From Peribacillus faecalis (GTDB lineage: Bacteria; Bacillota; Bacilli; Bacillales; DSM-1321), in assembly GCF_014712675.1 (NCBI RefSeq), contig NZ_JACXSI010000045.1, forward strand, positions 1-64,000: a DNA stretch of 64,000 nt, read 5' to 3'. The notes under the pieces were generated by a model. The model was not told the DNA's origin and did not search any database. It saw nothing but the letters and a program-made list of their open reading frames with translations. Within the stretch, counting starts at the first letter, position 1. The number at the start of each line of letters is the position of its first letter. Positions 54,901 to 62,876 of the stretch are shown piece by piece. The position numbers and the translations under genes were made by a program.

Positions 54901-55368
54901 AGCTCCGCCATCCAGCAGACCTTCTGCTTGTTCCCGATAAGACTCTTGCAAAATATCAAAAGTTGTTCCGCCAGTAAGCGACAATGTTTTTGTTGTCGGT
55001 CCCATAGAACCGCCGACAAAACGAGGTTTGTCTTGTGTAGAATATTTTTCGCACGCTGCTTTCGCCAGCTCCGCAGATACTTTATTAATTTCATATGCTA
55101 AGTGGCCGATTCCGTACTCATCCAAGACGAGGCTTGTCGCACCGAACGTATTCGTCTCGATAATATCAGATCCCGCTTCTAAATAGGCTTCATGGATACC
55201 TCTTATTACTTCAGGAGCAACGAGCGATAAATATTCATTACAGCCTTCATACTCTTCTCCTCCAAAATCAGCCGCCGTCAAATTCGCTTCCTGTATCATA
55301 GTTCCCATAGCCCCATCCAGAACAAGAATCCGTTCCTTCATAATGGAGGATAAAGCTTGTTTACTCAT
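51928..55368 (-). CDS. metH: Cobalamin-dependent methionine synthase MetH
   Basis: An 1146-residue four-module enzyme. The homocysteine domain (about 1-310) has the zinc cysteines in GLNCATGP and GGCCGTTP. The methyltetrahydrofolate (pterin) domain covers about 345-605. The cobalamin cap and binding domain (about 640-870) has GDVHDIGKNLV with His725 as cobalt ligand. The reactivation domain (about 900-1146) ends in FSFGYPACPNLEDQ. It forms methionine from homocysteine and methyl-THF. It overlaps YitJ by eight bases and lies last in a SAM-riboswitch operon. Confidence 0.97.
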   Translation of the reverse strand: MSKQALSSIMKERILVLDGAMGTMIQEANLTAADFGGEEYEGCNEYLSLVAPEVIRGIHEAYLEAGSDIIETNTFGATSLVLDEYGIGHLAYEINKVSAELAKAACEKYSTQDKPRFVGGSMGPTTKTLSLTGGTTFDILQESYREQAEGLLDGGADVLIVETCQDMLNVKAAFTGIQQAFKNKEKELPIIISGTIEPMGTTLAGQPIDAFYFSCEYMKPIAVGLNCATGPEFMTDHVRTLSELADVGISCYPNAGLPDEEGHYHESPTSLAYKVKQFAEKGWINVIGGCCGTTPAHVKAMAEAVADLKPREIPTQTHNHAVSGTDALLYDDSMRPLFVGERTNVIGSRKFKELIRDRQFEQASEIARAQVKKGAHVIDICLADPDDDELGNMKEFVQEVVKKVKVPLVIDSTDDQVIEQALKHSQGKAVINSVNLEDGEDKFASVSALIHQYGGALVVGTIDEKGMAITAEDKLRIAKRSYDLLVNKYGLNPKDLIFDPLVFPVGTGDEQYIGAALETVKGIQAIKETMPECLTILGVSNVSFGLPPRGREVLNAVFLYHCTKAGLDYAIVNTEKLERFAGIPAEEVALSEKLLFETGDETLQSFIAFYRDKKVEKKQDTKLLPLEERLAQYIVEGTKEGLIADLDEALAKGSAPLDIINGPLMAGMSEVGVLFNDNKLIVAEVLQSAEVMKASVSHLEQFMEKSETGNSKGKIILATVKGDVHDIGKNLVEIILANNGYTIVDLGIKVTSQQLVAAVEEHKPSMIGLSGLLVKSAQQMVLTAQDLKENGIDTPIMVGGAALSRKFTDTKIHPEYEGTVLYAKDAMEGLALANTMHDDVQKEGFLAELDEKRKKSAALQANRTVEVKEVVQPVVTVPQAEVKQPEDLTRHTLLDYPLQTVMPYVNRQMLIGHHLGLKGKLDKLLQEGDERAIALTELVDSLYDELKSSDYRVNGVYRFFPAQSDGNKVIVYKPENVKEVLEVFDFPRQDSAPFLCLADYLKPVSSGEMDYVGFFVVTAGIGIRQYSDHWKEQGEFLKSHAIQSIALETAEGFAERMHQIMRDKWGISDSVDMSMKDRFAAKYIGQRFSFGYPACPNLEDQEKLFRLLKPEDIGVRLTDGHMMEPEASVSAIVFAHPEARYFNVER

Positions 55369-57205
55369 GCACTGTCACTTCCTCTTTCTGTTTAGCATCG
55401 ATTGTTCTTATAAAATTCGTTAGCTCGACGGTTATTTCATATCGTAAAAACGGAGTCATTAAATAAATGCCATTGAAACGTTCCATCGCAGCTTCTACTA
55501 ATTCTTTCGCAATGGCAATTCCTTCACGTTCAGCCTGAAGACGGTCGTCACCCGCTTTCTCCATCGCTCTTAGCACATGGTCCGGTAATTTAATACCCGG
55601 CACTTCATGATGGAGGAATTCAGCATTGCGGTAACTCGTTAAAGGCATGATGCCAAGAAAAATCGGCGTCTCTAAATGCTTTGTCGCCTGATAAATCTCC
55701 TCAACTTGATGGACAGAATAAATCGGCTGCGTCAAAAATGAATCGGCACCATGCTGAATTTTCTTTTCCATTCTTTCAACTGCTTTATGAAGGTACTTCA
55801 CATTCGGATTAAAGGCTGCCGCCACATTAAAGTTTGTCTTTTTGCCAAGCGGCTTGCCGCTGAATGAAAGACCTTCGTTATATTGCTTGATCAGCTTAAT
55901 CAATTCAAACGATGACACATCATATACAGAAGTCGCTCCCGGGAAATCTCCAACTTTGGAAGGGTCACCGGTTATGACTAATATCTCGTTCAAGTCGAGT
56001 GTTGAAAGTCCCATTAAGTGCGATTGCAAGCCAATCAAGTTATGATCGCGACAAGTCAAATGCACAAGCGGATTAATCCCTTCTGCTTTCAACATTGATC
56101 CAAGGGCCATATTGCTGACGCGCGGGGAGGCAAGCGAATTATCGGCAAGCGTAATGCTGTCGGCTCCTGCCTCTGTCAAAGCTCTTGCCCCTTTCATATA
56201 CAGCTCGACCGGCAATTTCTTCGGAGGATCCAGTTCAACAAGAATCGTCCTCTTCTTCTTCGCAGTTTCGTATAGCGCTGCCTGTTTCGCCTCAGGCTCT
56301 GCTTCTACAACTTCGATTTTTCTGAGCTTTACTTTCTTTTCGTTGACAGGTGTTCTATCATCAAGAGCTTTGTTCACTTCCTCAATGTGCGCTGGTGTCG
56401 TGCCGCAGCAACCGCCGATGATACGGACACCCTGTTCTCTTAATGCAAGCGCGCTTTTCCCGAAATATTCTGGATTCTCTTCGTATTTTAACTTTCCATC
56501 ACTGTACTCCGGCAAGCTCGCATTCGGATAAGCACTTAAGAAAGCATGTTTCAATAAAGGCACTTCTTCAAGCGAACGTATCGTATGGTGAGGACCGAGC
56601 CTGCAGTTGACGCCGACTACATCCGCTCCCAAATCTTCAAGCCTGAACAATGCATCGCTCAAATGCATGCCGTTTTGAAGATAAGCAATTTCTTGAAGCG
56701 TTACATTCGCAATAATCGGCAAAGATGTTTCTTTTCTTGCAATCTGCAAAACTGCTTCAATCTCTTCAAAATCGTAATATGTCTCTAGCAAAATGCCATC
56801 TGGATTTTCAATAAGTAAACTGAACAATTGCTCTCGAAAACTTCTCTTAATCTCTTCAATTGTAATATCGGAATTGCGCAAATTACGTGTAGCGCCAATT
56901 GTTCCGAATACAAAACAATTTTCGGCGGCTGCACTTCTGGCAATCTTAATGCCCTCTCTATTAATCGATGAAACTTGGTCTTCCAAGCCATATCTCTTCA
57001 ACTTAAAATGATTAGCTCCGTATGTATTCGACTGGATAATTTCTGCTCCGGCCTGTACATACGCTTGATGAATGCCCTTCACCAGCTGCGAATTGATCAA
57101 GTTCAGCTCTTCATAGCATTGATCAACCCCCGTTGTATACAGCAACGTCCCCATTGCCCCTTCACCGATTAAAATTCTCTTCTGTATCTCTTCACAAAAA
57201 TTCAT
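55361..57205 (-). CDS. yitJ: Bifunctional homocysteine S-methyltransferase / methylene-THF reductase (YitJ-type)
   Basis: A 614-residue fusion. Residues about 1-295 form a homocysteine S-methyltransferase-like domain with zinc Cys in GVNCRLGP and GGCCGTTPAH. Residues about 320-605 form a methylenetetrahydrofolate reductase barrel (ITGDPSKVGDFPGATSVYD, TQPIYSVHQVEE, LGIMPLTSYRNAEFLHHEVPG). It supplies methyl-THF to MetH. B. subtilis yitJ has the same fusion and is an S-box gene. It is second in the operon. Confidence 0.95.
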   Translation of the reverse strand: MNFCEEIQKRILIGEGAMGTLLYTTGVDQCYEELNLINSQLVKGIHQAYVQAGAEIIQSNTYGANHFKLKRYGLEDQVSSINREGIKIARSAAAENCFVFGTIGATRNLRNSDITIEEIKRSFREQLFSLLIENPDGILLETYYDFEEIEAVLQIARKETSLPIIANVTLQEIAYLQNGMHLSDALFRLEDLGADVVGVNCRLGPHHTIRSLEEVPLLKHAFLSAYPNASLPEYSDGKLKYEENPEYFGKSALALREQGVRIIGGCCGTTPAHIEEVNKALDDRTPVNEKKVKLRKIEVVEAEPEAKQAALYETAKKKRTILVELDPPKKLPVELYMKGARALTEAGADSITLADNSLASPRVSNMALGSMLKAEGINPLVHLTCRDHNLIGLQSHLMGLSTLDLNEILVITGDPSKVGDFPGATSVYDVSSFELIKLIKQYNEGLSFSGKPLGKKTNFNVAAAFNPNVKYLHKAVERMEKKIQHGADSFLTQPIYSVHQVEEIYQATKHLETPIFLGIMPLTSYRNAEFLHHEVPGIKLPDHVLRAMEKAGDDRLQAEREGIAIAKELVEAAMERFNGIYLMTPFLRYEITVELTNFIRTIDAKQKEEVTVHE

Positions 57206-57248
57206 GCCATCACCCCAAGATCGCCATTATTCTATTTGTTCAAAACGC

Positions 57249-58400
57249 TTATAAACGAACAGTACTATATTGTAAAGCTTGCTTTAAATCCCCGATTAAA
57301 TCGTCGGTGTTTTCAATTCCGACCGACAAGCGCAACAACCCTTCCGTTATTCCTCTCGCCTCGCGAATTTCCACCGGAATATCAGCATGAGTCTGCGTTG
57401 CCGGGTACGTAATCAATGTTTCGACCCCTCCGAGACTTTCAGCATAGCTGATGATATTCACATGTTTCAGTACTGCTTTAACGACCTCTTGATTCTTCAC
57501 CTCGAATGACAGCATGCCACCAAATCCATTACTTTGGTTATTCATAATGGCTTTCTGTTCCTGAGTAGCTAAGCCCGGATAATACACTTTCTTGACTAGC
57601 TCATGCTCTGCAAGAAAATCGGCAATTTTCGCCGCATTTTTCTGCTGCTGCTCGACACGGAGCGCCAAAGTTTTCATTCCTCTCAGTAACAGCCAAGAAT
57701 CAAACGGGCTTAAAATCGCCCCAGCGCCATTTTGGAATGCGACGATGCGCGCACTCAGCTCCTCCGTTGCTGTAACGACTAAACCGGCAATGACATCATT
57801 ATGACCGCCCAAATATTTCGTGCCGCTATGAATGACAATGTCTGCACCTAACCTGATAGGCTTCTGCAAATAAGGAGTTAAAAATGTATTGTCAACAATC
57901 GTCAATAAATTATGCTCTTTCGCAATCTCACTGATAGCCTTCAAATCAGTGATTTTCATTAATGGATTAGTTGGTGTTTCTATAAATAAAGCCGCAGTTT
58001 TATCCGTAATTGCCTTCCTCACTTCGTCTAAACAGCTAGTATCGACATAGGAAGCGCTAATGTCATATTGCTTAAACACTTGCTCAATCAAGCGATATGT
58101 ACCACCATATAAGTCATCGGAAATAACTAAGTGATCTCCCGGTTTGAACAAAAACAAGACTGACGTAATTGCTGCCATACCGGAAGAAAAGGCAAATCCG
58201 CTATGCCCTTCCTCTAAAGCGGCAATTGCTTCTTCAAGCACCTTCCTCGTCGGATTGGCTGTACGCGAATAATCAAATCCTGTACTTCTGCCAAACTCAG
58301 GATGCTCAAATGTTGAAGTTAAATAAATCGGTGTGCTGATTGCCCCGGTTTGCGGATCCTGTTTTACGCCCGCCTGAGCCAGTCTTGTTTCAATATTCAT
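57249..58400 (-). CDS. metI: Cystathionine gamma-synthase / O-acetylhomoserine thiolyase (MetI-type)
   Basis: A 383-residue trans-sulfuration PLP enzyme. The cofactor lysine is in IHSGTKYLGGHND. Other marks are GFDYSRTANPTR, AFSSGMAAI, SDDLYGGTYRL, VDNTFLTPYLQKP and SLGGVETLITYPATQTH. It joins an acyl-homoserine with cysteine or sulfide to make cystathionine or homocysteine. MetI and MetC (cystathionine beta-lyase) are close relatives; position as the first gene after an S-box and the YPATQTH motif favour MetI, and a MetC role cannot be excluded. Confidence 0.86.
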   Translation of the reverse strand: MNIETRLAQAGVKQDPQTGAISTPIYLTSTFEHPEFGRSTGFDYSRTANPTRKVLEEAIAALEEGHSGFAFSSGMAAITSVLFLFKPGDHLVISDDLYGGTYRLIEQVFKQYDISASYVDTSCLDEVRKAITDKTAALFIETPTNPLMKITDLKAISEIAKEHNLLTIVDNTFLTPYLQKPIRLGADIVIHSGTKYLGGHNDVIAGLVVTATEELSARIVAFQNGAGAILSPFDSWLLLRGMKTLALRVEQQQKNAAKIADFLAEHELVKKVYYPGLATQEQKAIMNNQSNGFGGMLSFEVKNQEVVKAVLKHVNIISYAESLGGVETLITYPATQTHADIPVEIREARGITEGLLRLSVGIENTDDLIGDLKQALQYSTVRL

Positions 58401-58483
58401 GTTTCATAACCCCCATATAATCAAAAGTAAATCAGCTGACTGTACAGCCATGCCGTTCTTAGAAAATCAAAGTGAACATACAA

Positions 58484-58515
58484 TAAAACGCCCTTTTCGT
58501 ATGAAAAGAGCGTTC
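58484..58515 (-). terminator. Intrinsic terminator of the metI SAM-I riboswitch
   Basis: On the minus strand AACGCTCTTTT and AAAAGGGCGTT pair around CATACG and lead to TTTTATTG. This is the expression platform of the leader. Confidence 0.88.
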
Positions 58516-58534
58516 GTAAATTCTCATTACAATG

Positions 58535-58639
58535 CTCTCATCGACTAGAACTCACAATCTACTGGCATTAGCACCGTTCAATAAATGATGGTTGCTGAAG
58601 CTTCTCAGGGCCAGATCCCTCCGCTTCTCTAGATAAGAG
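58535..58639 (-). promoter_or_regulatory. SAM-I riboswitch (S-box) aptamer upstream of metI-yitJ-metH
   Basis: Minus strand: CTCTTATC closes with GATGAGAG. Internal conserved blocks: AGAGAAGCGGAGGGATCTGG, CCCTGAGAAGCTTCAGCAACC (summarised: CCCT-GA-AGC-CAGCAACC) and GGTGCTAATGCC. It senses SAM and shuts off methionine synthesis. It differs in helix sequences from the metN copy but keeps all core motifs. Confidence 0.95.
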
Positions 58640-58674
58640 TAAATATTAAATTTTCGGAATAATTCATTTTTTAT

Positions 58675-58703
58675 ATCATAATAAACTATTACCTTACTGT
58701 CAA
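58675..58703 (-). promoter_or_regulatory. Sigma-A promoter of the metI riboswitch transcript
   Basis: On the minus strand TTGACA (58703-58698) and TATGAT (58680-58675), spaced by 17 bases, lie about 36 bases upstream of the aptamer. Confidence 0.8.
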
Positions 58704-58721
58704 TATCTTTTCACAATTTAC

Positions 58722-58737
58722 TGACAATATATTGTCA
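58722..58737. promoter_or_regulatory. Perfect palindrome in the metI/mscL divergent gap
   Basis: TGACAATATATTGTCA is a perfect 16-bp inverted repeat, 20 bases upstream of the metI promoter and about 117 bases before mscL. A half-site, TGTCAATAT, lies inside the metI promoter. It could bind a dimeric regulator. Confidence 0.4.
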
Positions 58738-58854
58738 TTCTATACTTGTGTCCGGTGTTTAAAGATGTAAAATCTTTCAGGTCGTATTTTCCAAGAAAAT
58801 ATGATATAAAAAGTAGTAACTATTTTTGGAAATTAATAGAAAGGATTGTGTAAC

Positions 58855-59301
58855 ATGTTTAAAGAATTTCGCACGTTCATTAACCGCGGCAATGTCATTG
58901 ATTTAGCTGTCGGTGTTGTCATTGGGACAGCGTTTGGAAAGATCATCACTTCTCTCGTAGAAGATATCATAATGCCGCCTATCGGACTATTAGTCGGTAA
59001 GGTGGACTTTACTGATCTTTATATTAATCTATCCGGAAAGGACTATGCTTCTTTAGCAGATGCAAAGGCTGCTGGTGCTGCTACTATTAATTACGGATTA
59101 TTTATTAATAATATAATCAATTTCCTGATTATCGCTTTCTGCATTTTCCTAGTCATCCGCCAACTGAACAAGCTGACGCCAAAGAAAGAGGAGGCGCCTG
59201 CTACAACAAAAGAATGTCCAGCTTGCCTATCAAACATTCCATTAAAAGCGACACGCTGCCCTGCCTGCACGACACATTTAGAAGTACAAGCTGAAGCATA
59301 A
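58855..59301 (+). CDS. mscL: Large-conductance mechanosensitive channel MscL with zinc-ribbon tail
   Basis: A 148-residue channel that opens at high membrane tension to release osmolytes. The N-terminal helix [20 protein letters not shown] is canonical, TM1 is about 14-43 and TM2 about 77-104. After the C-terminal helix (about residue 120), a CxxC pair [10 protein letters not shown] and a second, RCPACTTHL, form a zinc-ribbon tail not found in E. coli MscL. ATG at 58855 is after AAAGGATTGTGTAAC; an ATG-like start nine bases earlier is unlikely. Confidence 0.94.
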   Translation: MFKEFRTFINRGNVIDLAVGVVIGTAFGKIITSLVEDIIMPPIGLLVGKVDFTDLYINLSGKDYASLADAKAAGAATINYGLFINNIINFLIIAFCIFLVIRQLNKLTPKKEEAPATTKECPACLSNIPLKATRCPACTTHLEVQAEA

Positions 59302-59309
59302 TAACATAA

Positions 59310-59353
59310 AAAGAAGCAATTTCGGCAATATATAAATCCGGAATTGCTTCTTT
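59310..59353. terminator. Bidirectional terminator between mscL and the sugar kinase
   Basis: AAAGAAGCAATT and AATTGCTTCTTT form a 12-bp stem (partial pairing continues inward) between convergent stops at 59301 and 59377. Confidence 0.85.
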
Positions 59354-59376
59354 CATTTATAAAGACATATTTATAT

Positions 59377-60351
59377 TTAAACTAATTGAAACATCAATTC
59401 ATTAATTTCTTCAACTGTCGGCAGCCCTGAAATAGCGCCTTTTCTTGTAGTCGTCAATGCACCGGATGCATTAGCAAAACGCAAAATATCGTGGTAATTG
59501 ACACGGATGACTTCTTCGATGTTTTCGTCGTTCACGCTGTATTCCATCAGCTTCGCCAGGAATCCGCCAATAAACGCATCTCCTGCTCCTGTTGTGTCAA
59601 TCGCCTCTACACGATGACCTTCCGAAGGGTAAAATTTATCTTTCAGCCAAATCTCCGCACCTGCTGCACCTTTCGTATAAACAACAACCTTCACATCGCC
59701 GGTAAACAATGATTGAAGTGCTTGTTTTTCTTCAGTGATGCCTGTAATGAATTCCAATTCTTCATCAGATACTTTTACAATATCCGCTTTCGGCAAAAAC
59801 TCATGTACCGTGCTTTGACATGCCTTTTCATCTTCCCATAGCGGCAAGCGGATATTCGGATCGAAAGAAACAACGCCTCCTGCTTTCTTTACAAGTTCAA
59901 TAGCCTTCGCATGCGCATACTTCATTGGGCTTTCCACTAAATCGACGGAACAAAAATGCAGCAAGTCACCTTTAGTAAACCAGTCTTCACCGATTTCATC
60001 AGCGCTAAGCAATAAATCAGCTGATGGCTTTCGGTAAAATGCAAAATCACGTTCGCCATTATCTTTTAACGAAACAAAAGCAAGTCCTGTCGGCGCTTCT
60101 GCTGTGCGTAAAATTTTATCTGTCTTCACACCTGCATCTTTTAATACAGCTGTCAAAAAATCACCAAAGCTATCCTTGCCGAGCTTTGTAATCATACTTG
60201 ATTGATGGCCGTACTTGCTTACAGCCGCCGCAACATTGGCAGGAGCGCCTCCCGGGAGCTTCGTGAATGCTTCAACCTCATCCAACCCCTTGCCTTTCTC
60301 GTTTGCGACAAAATCAATTAATACTTCCCCAATACTATATAAAGTAGACAT
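59377..60351 (-). CDS. PfkB-family sugar kinase, probable fructokinase
   Basis: A 324-residue ribokinase-fold kinase. PfkB signature 1 is in KLPGGAPANVAAAVSKYG (GGAPANVA), and signature 2 is DTTGAGDAFIGGFLA with the catalytic Asp in GAGD. SVDLVESPM, ANASGALTTTRKGA are also typical of bacterial fructokinases (ScrK-like). Phosphorylation of fructose to fructose-6-phosphate is likely but other sugars cannot be excluded; no sugar transporter is adjacent. ATG at 60351; ribosome site AAAGGGAG. Confidence 0.88.
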   Translation of the reverse strand: MSTLYSIGEVLIDFVANEKGKGLDEVEAFTKLPGGAPANVAAAVSKYGHQSSMITKLGKDSFGDFLTAVLKDAGVKTDKILRTAEAPTGLAFVSLKDNGERDFAFYRKPSADLLLSADEIGEDWFTKGDLLHFCSVDLVESPMKYAHAKAIELVKKAGGVVSFDPNIRLPLWEDEKACQSTVHEFLPKADIVKVSDEELEFITGITEEKQALQSLFTGDVKVVVYTKGAAGAEIWLKDKFYPSEGHRVEAIDTTGAGDAFIGGFLAKLMEYSVNDENIEEVIRVNYHDILRFANASGALTTTRKGAISGLPTVEEINELMFQLV

Positions 60352-60432
60352 CTATTCGCTCCCTTTTCAAAACATTATATCTGAATAATAATTATAGCAT
60401 TTATTCACAAATAAAATTAAAATTTTTAAAAA

Positions 60433-61104
60433 TCACCGATTTGCCATGCGATATTCATAATAATTAAGAGCCAATGTGCAAAAACAAACCCAAAATCCGC
60501 CAGCGGCAAAACCAGCAACGACATCACTAGGATAATGCACACCCAAATAAATTCGGCTTATGCCAATTGCTATTATTAATGAAGCAAAGCAAGCAATGAT
60601 AAATGCATCCAGCACCGTCTTCTTTGATATTTTCACCAAAACAATAGCTAACGCACTATATAAAATGATAGAACCCATGCTGTGACCGCTTGGAAAACTA
60701 TAGCCGCTTTCGACAATCAGGCGGTAAAAATTCGGTCTTTCTCTCTCAAACCAATCCTTCAGGAGTAAATTGAATCCTGCTCCAAGTCCACATGTCAAAA
60801 CTATAAACAGTGCGTATCGTTTCTTATAAAAAATAACTAATATGATTGCTGAGCCAGCAATGGCCAATACATTCCACACTTTCCCGCCGAAAAACGTGAC
60901 AACTTTCATAAATGCTGTCCAATGCGGAGTAATGTTCCCCTGTATCATCTCAATTACGCTATGATCAAAAACTTTTAGATCATCCGCCCTTAATTTCCCG
61001 GCTACTTCAACAAAAATAAAAGCAAATAGAACGAGCAAAATACTTAAGTAAATAAAATATTTAACATTTGTTTGTGAAATCTGTCTCTCTTGGTTGTTAA
61101 TCAA
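60433..61104 (-). CDS. PAP2-family membrane phosphatase
   Basis: A 223-residue protein with six membrane segments. The three phosphatase motifs are KDWFERERPNF (K-x6-RP), YSFPSGHSMG (PSGH) and SRIYLGVHYPSDVVAG (SR-x5-H-x3-D). Such enzymes dephosphorylate undecaprenyl pyrophosphate (BcrC-like), phosphatidylglycerol phosphate or other lipid phosphates on the outer membrane face. The exact lipid is unknown. Start ATG with AAAAGGAG. Its upstream region is occupied by the composite repeat at 61203. Confidence 0.9.
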   Translation of the reverse strand: MINNQERQISQTNVKYFIYLSILLVLFAFIFVEVAGKLRADDLKVFDHSVIEMIQGNITPHWTAFMKVVTFFGGKVWNVLAIAGSAIILVIFYKKRYALFIVLTCGLGAGFNLLLKDWFERERPNFYRLIVESGYSFPSGHSMGSIILYSALAIVLVKISKKTVLDAFIIACFASLIIAIGISRIYLGVHYPSDVVAGFAAGGFWVCFCTLALNYYEYRMANR

Positions 61105-61202
61105 ATGAAATACTCCTTTTACTTCTACAAGTCTTTATTATGTAAATATACCCATAATAAAAAAGTATTTCATTAGCAAAAGTTGGTTAACTGAACAAAA
61201 GT

Positions 61203-61590
61203 GCAAGCGCCCCCTAAAAAGCACCGTATGAACTGAGGCTCTCAGGATGAGAGTCACAAAGACGAAGACATGCGGCCGTGGCGGATTTAGTCTTTGTTCC
61301 ACCCTCCCGGAGATATAGGAAACACGAAGAACGATAGTGATTCGATGTGTCTAGTTGCATCAGCCAGCCCCTCGGGTCATAAGCCATCTCTCCTTCGGAA
61401 ATCAAAACCAGATTTCCTACTGAGATCTGTCTTATGCTGGTCGGAGGCTCTCAGGACGAGAGTCACAGCGACGAAGATATGCGGACGTAGCGCTCTTAGT
61501 CGCTGAACCTTACTTGCGGGCCGATTCCACATTTCAACGTTGACTTATCAACAGGAGGTTGCCGAAGGGCAATAGGTGCTGGGCGCTGGA
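61203..61590. repeat. Composite repeat element with pairing ends, holding core copies 3a and 3b
   Basis: Ends pair: GCGCC (61207-61211) and GCACC (61221-61225) against GGTGC (61575-61579) and GGCGC (61582-61586). Copy 3a: stem ACAAAGAC (61256-61263) with GTCTTTGT (61290-61297). Copy 3b: ACAGCGAC (61465-61472) with GTCGCTG (61499-61505). Each is preceded by CTCTC-AGGAY-GAGAG. The whole stretch is GC-rich compared with flanks. It carries no coding potential with family support. Confidence 0.75.
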
Positions 61591-61657
61591 GCTGGACGTC
61601 GATACACTTTCTTTAACTTATATACAATGTACATTTTTGTAATTTCCAAATGCACTA

Positions 61658-61676
61658 GAAAAACCGTCACTGGTCT
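61658..61676 (+). repeat. Short edge motif of the dispersed repeat near dapF
   Basis: GAAAAACCGTCACTGGTCT matches the motif at 14532 with two differences and at 19743 with three. It is in the same orientation as those and lies 68 bases after the composite element. Confidence 0.65.
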
Positions 61677-61696
61677 CAGATTAATATACATAAAAC

Positions 61697-61750
61697 GGCT
61701 CTATGAAGCATGTCTATCATCCTCTTGGCGATAAACAGCTTCATAGAGCC
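61697..61750 (-). terminator. Terminator of dapF
   Basis: GGCTCTATGAAGC and GCTTCATAGAGCC form a 13-bp perfect stem around a 28-base loop, ten bases after the stop; TTTTAT follows on the minus strand. Confidence 0.85.
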
Positions 61751-61759
61751 ATTATCTTT

Positions 61760-62737
61760 TTATACTAATTTCGATTTCAAATAGGCTTTTGCATCCTTCT
61801 GCATTTGGCGATAGCTCTCAGCTTCTGCATCGAACATTGTTTTTTCAGATGCAACAAATTCGGAATTTGATACATCAATTAGCACTTCATACTCATAAGT
61901 AGCATTTCCGATCAAGTCAATGCTATATTCTTCACCTTTTTGATGGGCAATACATTTTACTTTTCCGCCCGGATTGTAGACAGTAACAGCTTCTTCAAAG
62001 CTATTTTTATTCAAGAGACATGTGACAAGAGTAGAAGCGCTCATCGCTGTACCGCACGCATTTGTGAAGCCAACTCCTCTTTCAAATGTTCTCACAAAAA
62101 TATTGCCCTGCTCAAGAATTGCAACAAAGCTAACATTGACGCCGTCAGGGAAATAACGATTTTCACCATTCACATGCTCAGAAAATGTTTTTTGCACATC
62201 GCCTTGCAAAACATCATTATTCACAATCGTAATAATGTGAGGATTAGGAACGGCAACTGCGGTAAACTTCAAATCTCCCGCCAATTCCGGAAAAGTCTGT
62301 TGCATGAATGTATCACCTTCTGCATTCATAGGCAAATCAGCAACATTAAACGAAATAGGCGATATTTCAACTTGATAAGTCGGAATATCCCCATAAATCG
62401 GCGCTGTTTCTTCGACTGCAAGCACCGCCTTCATCGTTTCGATTCGAAGCTGTTTTTTTCCAAGTAATTCACAAGCATAACGAGCTATACAGCGCAAACC
62501 GTTTCCGCACATTGAGGCTTCCGTTCCATCACTATTGAATACCCGCATTTTCCCATCAGCAACCTCGCTGTTTTGGAAAAACAAAATCCCGTCCGCGCCA
62601 AGCCCTGTTTTACGGTCGCAAATCAACTTGGTCAAATTAGCACGCTCTTCATCCGACCATGATAGCGGCGCATTATATTCATCCAGTATAAAAAAATCAT
62701 TGCCTGACCCGTGGCATTTAATTAAATTCAGCTTCAT
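61760..62737 (-). CDS. dapF: Diaminopimelate epimerase
   Basis: A 325-residue cofactor-independent epimerase converting LL- to meso-diaminopimelate for lysine and peptidoglycan synthesis. The two active-site cysteines are in MCGNGLRCIA (Cys-Gly-Asn-Gly) and GFTNACGTAMSAS. Supporting motifs are KCHGSGNDFFI and GADGILFF. The protein is some 40-50 residues longer than many DapF, with a C-terminal tail (from about 290) of unknown role. The start is the ATG at 62737 after GAGGAATGAAG; the upstream open frame is rejected. Confidence 0.93.
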   Translation of the reverse strand: MKLNLIKCHGSGNDFFILDEYNAPLSWSDEERANLTKLICDRKTGLGADGILFFQNSEVADGKMRVFNSDGTEASMCGNGLRCIARYACELLGKKQLRIETMKAVLAVEETAPIYGDIPTYQVEISPISFNVADLPMNAEGDTFMQQTFPELAGDLKFTAVAVPNPHIITIVNNDVLQGDVQKTFSEHVNGENRYFPDGVNVSFVAILEQGNIFVRTFERGVGFTNACGTAMSASTLVTCLLNKNSFEEAVTVYNPGGKVKCIAHQKGEEYSIDLIGNATYEYEVLIDVSNSEFVASEKTMFDAEAESYRQMQKDAKAYLKSKLV

Positions 62738-62876
62738 TTCTTCATTCCTCACTCTAAAAAATGTAATTAGCTTTATCATACTATACAAAAAACGTTATTT
62801 GGAAGCAGAAATAGGGCCAATTTGAAAAAGTGTCATACGACTTTCCCAATAGGCCCCAATTGATTATAAATATCTA

